The notes beneath the pieces were generated by a model. It made no database searches, was not told where the DNA came from, and saw only the letters and a program-made list of their open reading frames with translations. 64,000 nt of DNA from Candidatus Kuenenia stuttgartensis (lineage in GTDB: Bacteria; Planctomycetota; GCA-002687715; CAIWVZ01). Where the stretch lies: NCBI GenBank assembly GCA_945860915.1, contig CAMARR010000001.1, forward strand, positions 124,001 through 188,000. The letters are read 5' to 3'. Shown one piece after another: positions 37,193-45,480 of this stretch. How positions within the stretch are numbered: position 1 is the stretch's first letter; each line of letters starts with the position of its first letter. Both the position numbers and the translations under genes were made by a program.

Positions 37193-37935
37193 ATCTTTCG
37201 CTCAATGATCGTGTTGCGGTTGTGACCGGGGCGTCTCGGGGAATCGGACGCGCTATTGCGATTGCACTCGCCGGTTCGGGAGCCACCGTTGCCGTGGTGG
37301 CGAGCAAGATTGGCAACGCGGAGGCCACGGCCGCAGCAATCACGGAGGCTGGTGGGAAGGCCATCGCATTCGGTTGCGACGTATCTTCACCTAGCGAGAT
37401 CACGGCGCTTGCCGACGCAATCGTCGCGGCTTTCGGCCGCGTAGATGTTCTAGTCAATAACGCCGGTGTCACGCGTGACGGTTTATTGATGCGAATGTCC
37501 GAATCCGATTGGGACACCGTCGTTGACACGAACCTCAAGGGAGCGTTCCTTCTCGTGAAGGCGTTTTCCCGGCAGTTGCTGCGAAGCCCCTGCGGACGGG
37601 TCATCAACATTGCGTCTGTCATTGGACAAAATGGCAATGCAGGCCAAGCAAACTATGCCGCATCGAAGGGTGGGCTGATCGCTTTCACCAAATCCGTATC
37701 CAAGGAGATTGGATCCCGCGGGGTAACCGCGAATGCTGTAGCCCCTGGGTTCATAGCGACGGACATGACGGACTTGCTCACTCCTGAACAGCGAGATGCG
37801 ATGGTCAAGGGCACCTCCCTAGGGCGCGCAGGCACACCGAATGACGTAGCAAACGTTGTTCTTTGGCTTGCTTCCGACCTTGCTTCCTATGTGACAGGGC
37901 AGGTCATCACCGTAGATGGTGGACTCAGAATCTAG
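37189..37935 (+). CDS. fabG: 3-oxoacyl-ACP reductase
   Basis: NADPH-dependent short-chain dehydrogenase that reduces 3-oxoacyl-ACP. TGASRGIG (residues 13-20) binds the cofactor, NNAG is at 90-93, and the catalytic Ser143, Tyr156 and Lys160 lie in NIASVIGQNGNAGQANYAASKGG. 248 residues, typical length. Its start overlaps the fabD stop. The 88-nt gap to acpP carries two hairpins. Confidence 0.96.
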   Translation: MNLSLNDRVAVVTGASRGIGRAIAIALAGSGATVAVVASKIGNAEATAAAITEAGGKAIAFGCDVSSPSEITALADAIVAAFGRVDVLVNNAGVTRDGLLMRMSESDWDTVVDTNLKGAFLLVKAFSRQLLRSPCGRVINIASVIGQNGNAGQANYAASKGGLIAFTKSVSKEIGSRGVTANAVAPGFIATDMTDLLTPEQRDAMVKGTSLGRAGTPNDVANVVLWLASDLASYVTGQVITVDGGLRI

Positions 37936-37937
37936 AC

Positions 37938-38000
37938 CCGTGGAACCGCCACGGAGTGTGTGTTAATAATGCGCCCGCCGGGGGATCCCCCGGAGGGATT
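37938..38000 (+). promoter_or_regulatory. two hairpins in the acpP leader
   Basis: CCGTGG-AACCG-CCACGG (37938-37954) begins 3 nt after the fabG stop. CCGGGGGATCCCCCGG (37978-37993), a perfect 16-nt palindrome, follows. GGGGGAT...CCCCCGGAG-G-GATT at 37980-38000 repeats the element preceding rpmF, minus a GAA insert in the loop and with one substitution. Neither hairpin has a T-run, so mRNA processing or stabilisation is more likely than termination. Confidence 0.55.
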
Positions 38001-38023
38001 GGTCTCACAAAGAAAGGTCAGTT

Positions 38024-38263
38024 ATGGCGTCCATTGACGAGAAGGTCATCGGCATCATTGCGGAGCGTACCGGCCAGAAGCCCGAGGCCATCAAGCGAGA
38101 ATCGCAGATCATCGCGGATCTCGGAGCAGACTCTCTGGACACGGTGGAAATCGTGATGCAGATCGAAGAGGTCTTCAACATTAAGGTTCCCGAGGAAGCA
38201 GCAAGCAAGCTCCGCACCGTCGGCGATGCCATTGACTACGTCAAGGCAAACCAAAAGGGCTGA
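38024..38263 (+). CDS. acpP: acyl carrier protein
   Basis: Small acidic carrier of growing acyl chains. Ser37 in the invariant ADSLDTVE motif takes the 4'-phosphopantetheine. 79 residues; helix II ([21 protein letters not shown]) is normal. AAAGG lies about 9 nt before ATG 38024. It is separated from fabF by only 11 nt, but from fabG by 88 nt of hairpin-rich sequence, which may allow separate control of this very abundant protein. Confidence 0.97.
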   Translation: MASIDEKVIGIIAERTGQKPEAIKRESQIIADLGADSLDTVEIVMQIEEVFNIKVPEEAASKLRTVGDAIDYVKANQKG

Positions 38264-38274
38264 GTCTCCCTCCG

Positions 38275-39516
38275 ATGACTAAGCGTCGCGCCGTCATCAC
38301 CGGCATCGGGATCGTGAGTCCGTTGGGAAACGATCGCGAGACTACGTTCAAGGCTCTCCTTGACGGGCTCAATGGCATTGGACCTATCACGTCATTTGAC
38401 ACCACCGATTTCACGACCAAAATCGCGGGAGAGGTGAGGGGTTTCGATGCCGCTCTCTACGTGGAGCCCAAGGAAGTCCGACGCTTGGATCGGTTCACCC
38501 TGCTATCTGCAGGAGCGGGGTTTGAGGCATTTCACGATAGCGGGATCGACATCACCAAGGAGGACCCTGACCGTTGTGGGGTCATCTGTGGGAGTGGTAT
38601 CGGCGGCCTGCTCGAAATCGAAGCGCAGCATAAGGTCATTCTTTCGCGGGGCCCGAGCCGAGTCAGTCCGTTCCTGATTCCGAAACTGATGATGAATGCA
38701 ATGAGCGCTCAGTTATCGATGCGATTCGGACTCAAGGGTCCGAATTGGGTGACCGCGTCGGCGTGCGCCTCGGCATCGCATGGAATCGGAAGCGCGCTTC
38801 GAGCCATTCAGTACGGTGATGCGGACGTAATCGTGACGGGTGGATCCGAAGCCGCGATTACCCCTTTGGGCATCGCGGGTTTTTGCAGTTTGGGCGCAAT
38901 GTCCACGCGCAATGACCACCCCGAATCCGCAAGCCGTCCATTCGATCGTGATCGTGATGGATTCGTCATGGGTGAAGGCGCTGCCGTCCTAGTTGTTGAG
39001 GAGTTGGAGCACGCGCGCCGCCGCGGCGCGCGAATCTATTGCGAGCTGGCTGGGTTTGGGGCGACCGCAGATGCCTACCACATCACCGCGCCAGCCGCCG
39101 GCGCCGAAGGCGCGCAACGTTCGATGCGGCTGGCGATGGCGGACACGGGGATCAACCTGGACGAAGTTGATTACATCAACGCCCACGGCACCTCGACCCC
39201 CATCAACGACCCCAATGAAACCGCGGCGATCAAGTCGGTGTTTGGCGATCGCGCCAAGAAGATTCCGGTCTCTTCGACCAAGTCGATGATTGGCCACTTG
39301 CTCGGCGCTTCGGGCGCCGTCGAGGCCGCGGTGTGTGCGCTCAGCATCCATCGAGGCGTGATTCATCGCACCCGAAACCACGAAAATCCCGATCCTGCGT
39401 GCGACCTCGACTATGTGCCCGAGGGCTCGCGTGAGATCAAGGTCAGGGCCGCCATCTCCAATAGTTTGGGATTCGGCGGCCATAACTGCACGCTCGCGTT
39501 CCGCCGCGTCGATTGA
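38275..39516 (+). CDS. fabF: 3-oxoacyl-ACP synthase II (KASII)
   Basis: Elongating condensing enzyme. The catalytic Cys164 is in TASACASASHGIG, with the two His in NAHGTSTPINDPNE and KSMIGHLLGASGAVEA. NSLGFGGHN near the C-terminus is the usual glycine-rich block. 413 residues, full length. It ends the canonical fatty acid cluster; a gap of 28 nt leads to a nucleotide-sugar gene on the same strand. Confidence 0.96.
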   Translation: MTKRRAVITGIGIVSPLGNDRETTFKALLDGLNGIGPITSFDTTDFTTKIAGEVRGFDAALYVEPKEVRRLDRFTLLSAGAGFEAFHDSGIDITKEDPDRCGVICGSGIGGLLEIEAQHKVILSRGPSRVSPFLIPKLMMNAMSAQLSMRFGLKGPNWVTASACASASHGIGSALRAIQYGDADVIVTGGSEAAITPLGIAGFCSLGAMSTRNDHPESASRPFDRDRDGFVMGEGAAVLVVEELEHARRRGARIYCELAGFGATADAYHITAPAAGAEGAQRSMRLAMADTGINLDEVDYINAHGTSTPINDPNETAAIKSVFGDRAKKIPVSSTKSMIGHLLGASGAVEAAVCALSIHRGVIHRTRNHENPDPACDLDYVPEGSREIKVRAAISNSLGFGGHNCTLAFRRVD

Positions 39517-39544
39517 CCCGGCGGTCGTGGAGTTCTCCACGCCC

Positions 39545-40933
39545 ATGACGGACCACGACCTAGTCGCCCGGCTCCGACGTCAACGACAGGGAGCCATCGC
39601 CGATCATTACTTGGCTCTCGATCTCGAGGGGCAGGCAGCGCTTGGCGCAGACCTTGCTACCGTTGACTTAAAGTTGCTTGAGCAGCTCGTCGAGCTTTCG
39701 CAGATTCAGGCCACCCCACCTCCCTCCGTGATCCGAGCCCCATCCGTTGTAGTGAAGGGTGGGGCGAAGGCGGCAGACGCCTACGCACAGCGACTCGGCG
39801 AAGGGATGGTCTCACGTGGAACTGTGGCTGCCATTATGGTGGCCGGTGGACAGGGATCTCGCCTCGGCCATAACGGCCCGAAGGGGACATTTCCGGCTAC
39901 CCCGGTCAAAGCCAAGCCGCTGTTCATGGTTTTTGCCGAGAAGCTTCTCGCTGCAAATGAACGCTACGGGGTCAAAATCCCGTGGTGCATCATGACCAGT
40001 GAGGAGAACCACGCAGACACGGTGGCGTTCTTCGAGACTCACGAGTACCTCGGTCTTCCCGTGGACTCGGTGCATTTCTTTACACAGGGGATGCTCCCTG
40101 CCATCAAGCCCAACGGCGACCTTGTTCTCAAGACGCCGACTGCTCTCTTCCGTAGTCCGGATGGGCATGGAGGAACTCTCTTAGCGCTCAGAAAGTGCGG
40201 ACTTTTAGCGAAGCTTCAGGCAGCTGGCATCGAACATTTGTCGTATTTCCAGGTTGATAACCCTCTGGTCGAAGTCATCGACCCTGTTTTTCTCGGTCAC
40301 CATGCACTTGCACAAAGTGAGTTTTCGTCAAAATCAGTTTCGAAAGCGGGCCCCGATGAGAAGGTTGGAGTTTTCGCAGTCGCCGATGGTCGCTTGACCG
40401 TGATCGAGTACAGCGATCTTCCTGAGGATCTGCGAAATGCGCGAGATCCTCGTGGTGCGTTGGTGTATTCTGCCGGCAGCATCGCTATTCACGCCATTTC
40501 TCTCGAGTTCGTTGCACGTATCACCGAAACCGGGCTGGATTTGCCGTACCACTTGGCGCGAAAGAAGTTAGCCGTCGTTCGTAACGATGGCACCGAGGGT
40601 ACCGTGGACGGGATCAAGTTTGAGACCTTCGTTTTTGATGCGTTGGTACATGCGGAGCACCCGATGGTGATGGAGGTCGCGCGCGCAGAGGAGTTCGCGC
40701 CGATCAAGAATGCCACAGGTCAGGATTCTGCCGCATCATCAAAACTTCTTCAGTCGCGCCTTTTCGCCTCGTGGATCGAAGCGACTGGTCAGTCCGTGCT
40801 GCGTCAACCCAATGGAGACCCTATCGTCCCGATTGAGATCGCAGCGACCTTTGCTGACTCGGCTGAGACCTTGCGACGCCGAAAAATCGCGCGCCTAAAC
40901 TACTCAAATCCGGTCTACCTCGGAGGCAAGTAA
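39545..40933 (+). CDS. UDP-N-acetylglucosamine pyrophosphorylase, eukaryotic UAP1-like type
   Basis: Predicted to make a UDP-sugar from UTP and a sugar 1-phosphate. The nucleotide motif is AGGQGSRLGHNGPKGTF, as in UDPGP/UAP1 family enzymes and unlike bacterial GlmU. Other UAP1-like blocks are MTSEENHADT, FFTQGMLPAI, SPDGHGGTLLAL, FQVDNPLVEVIDPVFLG and ARAEEFAPIKNATG. The N-terminal helical ~85 residues match the family. Both UDP-GlcNAc and UDP-hexose products are possible. ATG 39545 avoids a long overlap with fabF. One base separates it from ddl, placing it next to wall-precursor synthesis. Confidence 0.87.
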   Translation: MTDHDLVARLRRQRQGAIADHYLALDLEGQAALGADLATVDLKLLEQLVELSQIQATPPPSVIRAPSVVVKGGAKAADAYAQRLGEGMVSRGTVAAIMVAGGQGSRLGHNGPKGTFPATPVKAKPLFMVFAEKLLAANERYGVKIPWCIMTSEENHADTVAFFETHEYLGLPVDSVHFFTQGMLPAIKPNGDLVLKTPTALFRSPDGHGGTLLALRKCGLLAKLQAAGIEHLSYFQVDNPLVEVIDPVFLGHHALAQSEFSSKSVSKAGPDEKVGVFAVADGRLTVIEYSDLPEDLRNARDPRGALVYSAGSIAIHAISLEFVARITETGLDLPYHLARKKLAVVRNDGTEGTVDGIKFETFVFDALVHAEHPMVMEVARAEEFAPIKNATGQDSAASSKLLQSRLFASWIEATGQSVLRQPNGDPIVPIEIAATFADSAETLRRRKIARLNYSNPVYLGGK

Positions 40934-40934
40934 C

Positions 40935-42002
40935 GTGGCATGGCGAGTTGCTGTCCTCATGGGCGGTGTAAGTCCCGAGCACGCTGTTTCGATCAGGTCT
41001 GGCGCCACCATGTGGCGGGGTTTGGTTTCGCTCGGGCACGAAGTTGTGGCTGTGGTGATCGGTCGTGATGGTGCGTGGAACCAACTCTCCGACTCCGTCA
41101 CTCCCGACCAACTGCCCGAAGATCTTCTAGGAACTCCATTGGTGCCGCACGTTCGTGGCGATGCTCTGTCAATCACGGTGGCATTGAAGTCGTTGGGGGT
41201 CGACATCGTGATGATTGGTCTACACGGGCCCGGTGGGGAAGACGGCTCGCTGCAGGGATTCTTGGAGGTGGCGGGCCTGCCCTACACTGGGCCAGGGATC
41301 CCGTGCTCGACCGTCGCGATGGACAAACTCTGGCTCAAGCGGATCCTGCGCGACATGGGATTGCCTACGTCCGCATGGATTGAGTTTTCTGAGGATGAAC
41401 TCAACCCCGATGGCTTTGACTCACTCCTCGCGAAGACGGAGTCGTGGATCCAACAGGCGGGAGGATACCCGGTCGTAGCCAAGGCGCGGCATCTAGGATC
41501 TTCCTTCGGTGTCGCTTTCATTGGCGATGCCGCCGCTCTTAGGCCCGGGCTCTTGAAGGTTCTCGATGCAGGTGACGGACTATTCGTCGAGCGTGGGATC
41601 AAGGGGGTCGAGGTGTCGTGTGGCGTAATTGGTCATCGCGCCGAGTCCATCGTCTTCCCGGCTATCGAGATCGTTCCACGGGCAGGGTGGTTTGACTACG
41701 AGAGCAAGTATCAGCCAGGTGGATCCCTAGAGCGTATTCCAGCTCAAATTTCAGCAACGAATGAGGCGCGCGTCCGCGAGCTCGCGTTAGCGGTCCATTG
41801 CCTTCTAGATGCCGAGGGTATCACACGAACGGACATGATCGTCGATTCGGCGGGACCGTGGATTCTCGAAACGAATACTCTTCCTGGGATGACAGCCACG
41901 AGTCTCATTCCGCAGGAAGCGCGCGCGATTGGCTGGACACTTGAAAAGTTGCTGACTCGGTTGCTCGAAATCGGATTCGCCCGATCCACTACGAAAAAGT
42001 GA
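40935..42002 (+). CDS. ddl: D-alanine--D-alanine ligase
   Basis: ATP-grasp enzyme that makes the D-Ala-D-Ala dipeptide of peptidoglycan. It opens with VAVLMGGVSPEHAVSIRSG. Other motifs are IGLHGPGGEDGSLQGFLE, YTGPGIPCSTVAMDK, GVEVSCGVIG and, for the metal site, DSAGPWILETNTLPGMTATSLIPQEA. The start is GTG at 40935, one base after the preceding stop. 355 residues, full length. No van-type features seen. Confidence 0.94.
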   Translation: MAWRVAVLMGGVSPEHAVSIRSGATMWRGLVSLGHEVVAVVIGRDGAWNQLSDSVTPDQLPEDLLGTPLVPHVRGDALSITVALKSLGVDIVMIGLHGPGGEDGSLQGFLEVAGLPYTGPGIPCSTVAMDKLWLKRILRDMGLPTSAWIEFSEDELNPDGFDSLLAKTESWIQQAGGYPVVAKARHLGSSFGVAFIGDAAALRPGLLKVLDAGDGLFVERGIKGVEVSCGVIGHRAESIVFPAIEIVPRAGWFDYESKYQPGGSLERIPAQISATNEARVRELALAVHCLLDAEGITRTDMIVDSAGPWILETNTLPGMTATSLIPQEARAIGWTLEKLLTRLLEIGFARSTTKK

Positions 42003-42006
42003 TGTG

Positions 42007-42570
42007 ATGCGTCAGATGCGGTCCGAGATCGTGTTAGTCACATCGCTCGGCGAAACTTTTGGCGCAATGGATGTGGCTCGGATTGTGGGTGCATCTGTTT
42101 CTCATTGCGCTACTGCCATCTGGATCCGTCAAGCCAACTGGACAACTCGGCAGCTCATTGAATTCGCAGATCTCATCCGAAGGGCGCGATCGATTCCGAT
42201 TTGGATTGGACGCGATCTGGATGCCGCAAGGGGAGCAGCGGCAGAGGCCATCATATTCCCATCATCATCCCCTAGGGCCGCGTCTCGCGCCTTTGTTGGT
42301 CGTGTCGGGTATAGTGTTCATGGCGTTGGCGAGGCGCGCGAGCGCGCCTCGGATGGTGCCGACTTTCTTGTATTTGGCCCGGTTAGAGACACGGTGAAGA
42401 ACGGAAGCGTCGTGTCGGGTGTCGGCTTTGAAAGACTGCGGGAAATCTGCGGAGCGGTTCCCGTCCCCGTCATTGGAATCGGAGGGCTCGCGCCGTGCGA
42501 CCTACCTCAGTTGGCCGATTGTGGGGCTGTAGGCCTAGGGTCCATACGGGCGATGCAGATTTCGGGATAG
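42007..42570 (+). CDS. ThiE/TenI-family protein (thiamine phosphate synthase-like)
   Basis: A 187-residue TIM-barrel protein. GYSVHGVGEARERASDGADFLVFGPVRDTVK matches the phosphate-binding and catalytic stretch of thiamine phosphate synthases, and PVIGIGGL is the second phosphate loop. The N-terminal part is short and lacks a clear pyrimidine-binding QxR(E)K block, so TenI-like function or a reduced ThiE are both possible. A GTG at 42004 is an alternative start. thiL lies two genes downstream, which supports a thiamine role. Confidence 0.75.
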   Translation: MRQMRSEIVLVTSLGETFGAMDVARIVGASVSHCATAIWIRQANWTTRQLIEFADLIRRARSIPIWIGRDLDAARGAAAEAIIFPSSSPRAASRAFVGRVGYSVHGVGEARERASDGADFLVFGPVRDTVKNGSVVSGVGFERLREICGAVPVPVIGIGGLAPCDLPQLADCGAVGLGSIRAMQISG

Positions 42571-42579
42571 GATGAAGCC

Positions 42580-43110
42580 ATGCCCCTCAGCCTCCGACTC
42601 ATGCGCCTTGTGCGGCATATCCGATTTTGGCTGATTGCGCTGGTTCTCGTAGCCGGGATCGCTGTCGGTTCAGGGGGCTACACATTGGTCACCGCTGCGA
42701 CGAACAGCGGCAAGGGGCTGCCGCTGGTGCCAGAAGGTGCTTGGGTTTTGGTTGCTCTCCGCGAGCGACCTGCGTGGCTAGATCGGCTGTGGCAGATGTC
42801 ACGTCCGTTGCATCCCGGGGACGTTGTGGCACTCCAGAAGACTCCATCCCCGAAACCTTGTTGCTACCGATCGGTCGTGGCGACATATGGGGCCAAACTC
42901 TCAGAGGCACGGCGCCCGACCGGGCAAGTGGAGTTGATGCGAGATCAGGTGGCAACTGGAATCTTCCTTGCTTCGGACACCATCAGGCACTGGGGCCGTG
43001 AATTAGCATCGGACCATGTGCTCGTCGCATCGGGTACGGATGTCACCTCTCTTGAGGTCGTACCGCTGAGTCAGGTTTTAGGCCGCGTTGCCTTCGTGAT
43101 GGGACCATGA
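42580..43110 (+). CDS. membrane protein resembling a degenerate signal peptidase I (S26)
   Basis: A 176-residue protein with one N-terminal TM helix (residues 14-37) and an extracytoplasmic domain. Its order of motifs parallels signal peptidase I: LPLVPEGAWVLV for SMxPTL-GD-VLV, RPLHPGDVVAL for RGDIVVF, and HVLVASGTDVTSLEVVPLSQVLGRV for the GDN-DSR-G-VP-GR box. The nucleophile Ser position is occupied by a Lys-Gly-Leu stretch (residues 45-47), and the base Lys of KR-VG by Tyr (CYRSVV). If the alignment is right it is non-catalytic. Its stop overlaps the thiL start by 4 nt. I infer the relationship by eye only. Confidence 0.6.
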   Translation: MPLSLRLMRLVRHIRFWLIALVLVAGIAVGSGGYTLVTAATNSGKGLPLVPEGAWVLVALRERPAWLDRLWQMSRPLHPGDVVALQKTPSPKPCCYRSVVATYGAKLSEARRPTGQVELMRDQVATGIFLASDTIRHWGRELASDHVLVASGTDVTSLEVVPLSQVLGRVAFVMGP

Positions 43111-44009
43111 CAATGGGCGAACTCGAGTTCCATGCGTGGCTACGTTCGACGTCGTTCGGTGCACGCGACCTCGTCGTCGGAATCGGAGACGACGGTGCAA
43201 TCGTCGAGGCCCCACCTGGTTTTTCTACGGTGCTCGTTGCAGACGCTATGGCAGAGGGAAGTCACTTTTTGACTTCTGATTCACCAGAACTCATAGGCCG
43301 GAAGGCGCTTGCGCGTAATCTTTCCGACATCGCAGCGATGGGTGGCATTCCGCGTTTCGCCTTGGCGACGGCCGCATTACCCCGTGGATTCGCGCCTGAC
43401 TATCCACGTCGAATTACTACGGGGATGCGCGCATTGGCTGCCGAATATGACACCATTCTCACGGGCGGAGACACCATCACGCACGATGGGGGACTGGTGA
43501 TCTCGGTCACGGTTATCGGGTTTGTTGAACGGGGTCGGGCCGTGCGCCGAAGCGGTGCATGCGTTGGTGATGTGATTGCAGTCACAGGTGCTCTCGGTGG
43601 TTCGTTTCCCATCCGACACTTGAGCTTCGATCCGAGGATCTATGAAGCCCGTGAACTTTGTGCTCTTGGGCCCCCGTCGGCCATGATGGACATTTCCGAT
43701 GGACTCGCGATGGACCTCCGGCGCCTCGCAGTCGCCTCCGGTGTTGGCTTCAGAGTAAAGGCGGACCTCGTGCCGTTGCACTCCGACCTCAAAGAGGCAC
43801 CTGACGCCTTCCATCGCGCATTGACAGATGGCGAGGACTATGAGTTGCTCTTCACCATGTCGCGAGCGGTTTGGGATCATGTAAAAGCCGCCTGGACCAA
43901 GTCAACGCCTATCCGAATGATCGGTGAGGTCATTTTGCAAGGCGAAGAACTTGAGCTGGCAGGCGGCAAAATCGTACCGTTTCCATTGGGCGGGCATGTT
44001 CACCTTTGA
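43107..44009 (+). CDS. thiL: thiamine-monophosphate kinase
   Basis: Makes thiamine diphosphate from thiamine monophosphate. VGIGDDGAIVEAPPG is the N-terminal nucleotide/metal motif. ADAMAEGSHFL, GRKALARNLSDIAAMGG, LTGGDTITHDGG, MMDISDGLAMDLRRLA and ALTDGEDYELLF are all family blocks. 300 residues. Start overlaps the previous stop (ATGA), and the 3' end overlaps tsaE by 14 nt. Confidence 0.94.
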   Translation: MTMGELEFHAWLRSTSFGARDLVVGIGDDGAIVEAPPGFSTVLVADAMAEGSHFLTSDSPELIGRKALARNLSDIAAMGGIPRFALATAALPRGFAPDYPRRITTGMRALAAEYDTILTGGDTITHDGGLVISVTVIGFVERGRAVRRSGACVGDVIAVTGALGGSFPIRHLSFDPRIYEARELCALGPPSAMMDISDGLAMDLRRLAVASGVGFRVKADLVPLHSDLKEAPDAFHRALTDGEDYELLFTMSRAVWDHVKAAWTKSTPIRMIGEVILQGEELELAGGKIVPFPLGGHVHL

Positions 44010-44472
44010 TCAACGACTAATCGGCGATGAATCGACTCTGGCGTTCGGGGCCCTTTTGGGCCGGAACCTCAGATCCGGGGATCGTCTGTTTCTTCACGGC
44101 CCTCTCGGCGCGGGCAAAACGACTCTCGTCCGTGGATTGATGCATGGGCTTGAGCACCCGGATTCGCGCGAAGTAGCGAGCCCTACGTTCGCAATTCATC
44201 ATCGTTACGACGGTGGGCGGTTGTCAGTCGATCACCTCGACCTCTACCGTCTGACTGCCCCCGTGGACTTGGCGGCTGAGGGGTTGGATACCGTGATCGA
44301 CGATCCAAGCTCAGTCGTCGTCATCGAATGGCCGGAGCGTCTTCAAATCGGCAGCCTTTCTCCAACAATCTCGATCCACCTGACCCTGCTCGGCGAGGGC
44401 TCCCGTGGAATGCGATTGACTGGCCGCGATGGGCTCGAATCCATCCGCCAATCCACAAGTGTGCTTCGATGA
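43996..44472 (+). CDS. tsaE: tRNA threonylcarbamoyladenosine biosynthesis ATPase TsaE
   Basis: ATPase that works with TsaB and TsaD to make t6A37 in tRNA. Walker A GPLGAGKTT starts at residue 35. SPTFAIHHRY and VDHLDLYRL are the conserved downstream blocks, and VVVIEWPERL the Walker B-region strand. 158 residues, typical. ATG 43996 lies 14 nt inside thiL; its TGA overlaps the sigma-factor ATG. Confidence 0.92.
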   Translation: MFTFDQRLIGDESTLAFGALLGRNLRSGDRLFLHGPLGAGKTTLVRGLMHGLEHPDSREVASPTFAIHHRYDGGRLSVDHLDLYRLTAPVDLAAEGLDTVIDDPSSVVVIEWPERLQIGSLSPTISIHLTLLGEGSRGMRLTGRDGLESIRQSTSVLR

Positions 44473-45071
44473 ACCAATCCCATGATGCCGACGTTAAGGA
44501 GGGTAGCGGCGGCCTCACCGATGAGGACCTCATGCTTCGGTCGGCAAACGACGACGTCGCTGCGTTCGAGGCTCTTGTGGGGCGTTATCGAGGCACCCTA
44601 GTGACTTATTTTGCGTGGGTTTCGGGGGATCGCCACCTCGCGGAAGACGGCGCCCAAGAGGTGCTCGTCAAGTTGTGGTCAGTCAGGGCGCGTTATCGGC
44701 CCAGTTCTCGCTTTCGAGCATTTCTCATGACAATGGCTCGTAATCATTGGATCGATCGCGTTCGCTACCAAGTGCGCCGCCCGGACCTAGCGCCCGAGGC
44801 GGCCGAGTTGTTGGCGGATCAGATGTCGGGCGGATTCGGTGATCCGGTCGAATCGGCGAAGAACTCGGAGCGCCTCCGCGTCCTTGCGCGAGCCGTCAGC
44901 GTGTTAAGCGAAGAGCATCGTGAGACGTTCATTCTGTCTTGTGTCGAAGGATGGTCTCACGCCGACGTTGCGAGCTCACTTGGGGTGCCCGAGGGAACCG
45001 TCAAGTCACGGCTGCATCACGTCCTGCGGCGACTCAGAGTGCTTTTGGGAAGCCCGGAGGCCCTGCCATGA
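44469..45071 (+). CDS. ECF-type RNA polymerase sigma factor
   Basis: Group 4 sigma factor of 200 residues. Region 2 spans about residues 35-105 (FEALVGRYRGTLVTYFAWVSGD..., SRFRAFLMTMARNHWIDRVR). Region 4 is at about 145-195 (LSEEHRETFILSCVEGWSHADVASSLGVPEGTVKSRLHHVLRRLR). It lacks an extended C-terminus. It overlaps tsaE upstream and the small membrane gene downstream, each as ATGA, so its synthesis is coupled to housekeeping genes. Target promoters unknown. Confidence 0.92.
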   Translation: MNQSHDADVKEGSGGLTDEDLMLRSANDDVAAFEALVGRYRGTLVTYFAWVSGDRHLAEDGAQEVLVKLWSVRARYRPSSRFRAFLMTMARNHWIDRVRYQVRRPDLAPEAAELLADQMSGGFGDPVESAKNSERLRVLARAVSVLSEEHRETFILSCVEGWSHADVASSLGVPEGTVKSRLHHVLRRLRVLLGSPEALP

Positions 45072-45343
45072 GGGACGACGAGTTCTCGCCGGACGAGATC
45101 CTCCATTTAGCGAAGGGGCTCCGCGTAGCGCCTTCCGCTGAGTTCTCGAAACGAGTCATGGAGAGGGTTTCTGTCGAACCTCGCCCTATTTGGACCTCGA
45201 TAGGGAGAATGGCGGCTGTCTACGCGGGCGTTGCGGCAAGCGTTTTGATCTGGGTCCTTCTCTTTGGGCGCCCAGGATCGCTTCCCACGCGCCCACCGCC
45301 GGCGACGGCTGAAGCGCCGTTCATTACTCCTTCAGGACGCTGA
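45068..45343 (+). CDS. small single-pass membrane protein, probable minimal anti-sigma partner
   Basis: A 91-residue protein coupled to the sigma factor by a 4-nt overlap. Residues 1-50 are charged and probably cytoplasmic (SPDEILHLAKGLRVAPSAEFSKRVMERV). One TM helix lies at about 53-72 (MAAVYAGVAASVLIWVLLFG), followed by a short Pro-rich tail. There is no HxxxCxxC zinc motif, and it is shorter than known anti-sigma domains, so the anti-sigma role rests on position and topology. Confidence 0.72.
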   Translation: MRDDEFSPDEILHLAKGLRVAPSAEFSKRVMERVSVEPRPIWTSIGRMAAVYAGVAASVLIWVLLFGRPGSLPTRPPPATAEAPFITPSGR

Positions 45344-45480
45344 CGGGCAACGGGCTGCACCAATTCGGGCAATCATGGCGTCTGGACTAGGTGACCACAT
45401 TGCGCGGAAGCGTGACTCATTTAGCCTTAAACACTTATGCTGTAAAGACTTAAGGGGATCTGCCTGCCGCCTTGGCCTTC

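Noticed and set aside
37978-37993. acpP palindrome as a transcription terminator
   Set aside because: No T-run follows, and acpP is expected to be strongly expressed in the same operon.
44469-45343. toxin-antitoxin pair
   Set aside because: The first gene has clear sigma regions 2 and 4, and the second is a single-pass membrane protein, fitting sigma/anti-sigma instead.
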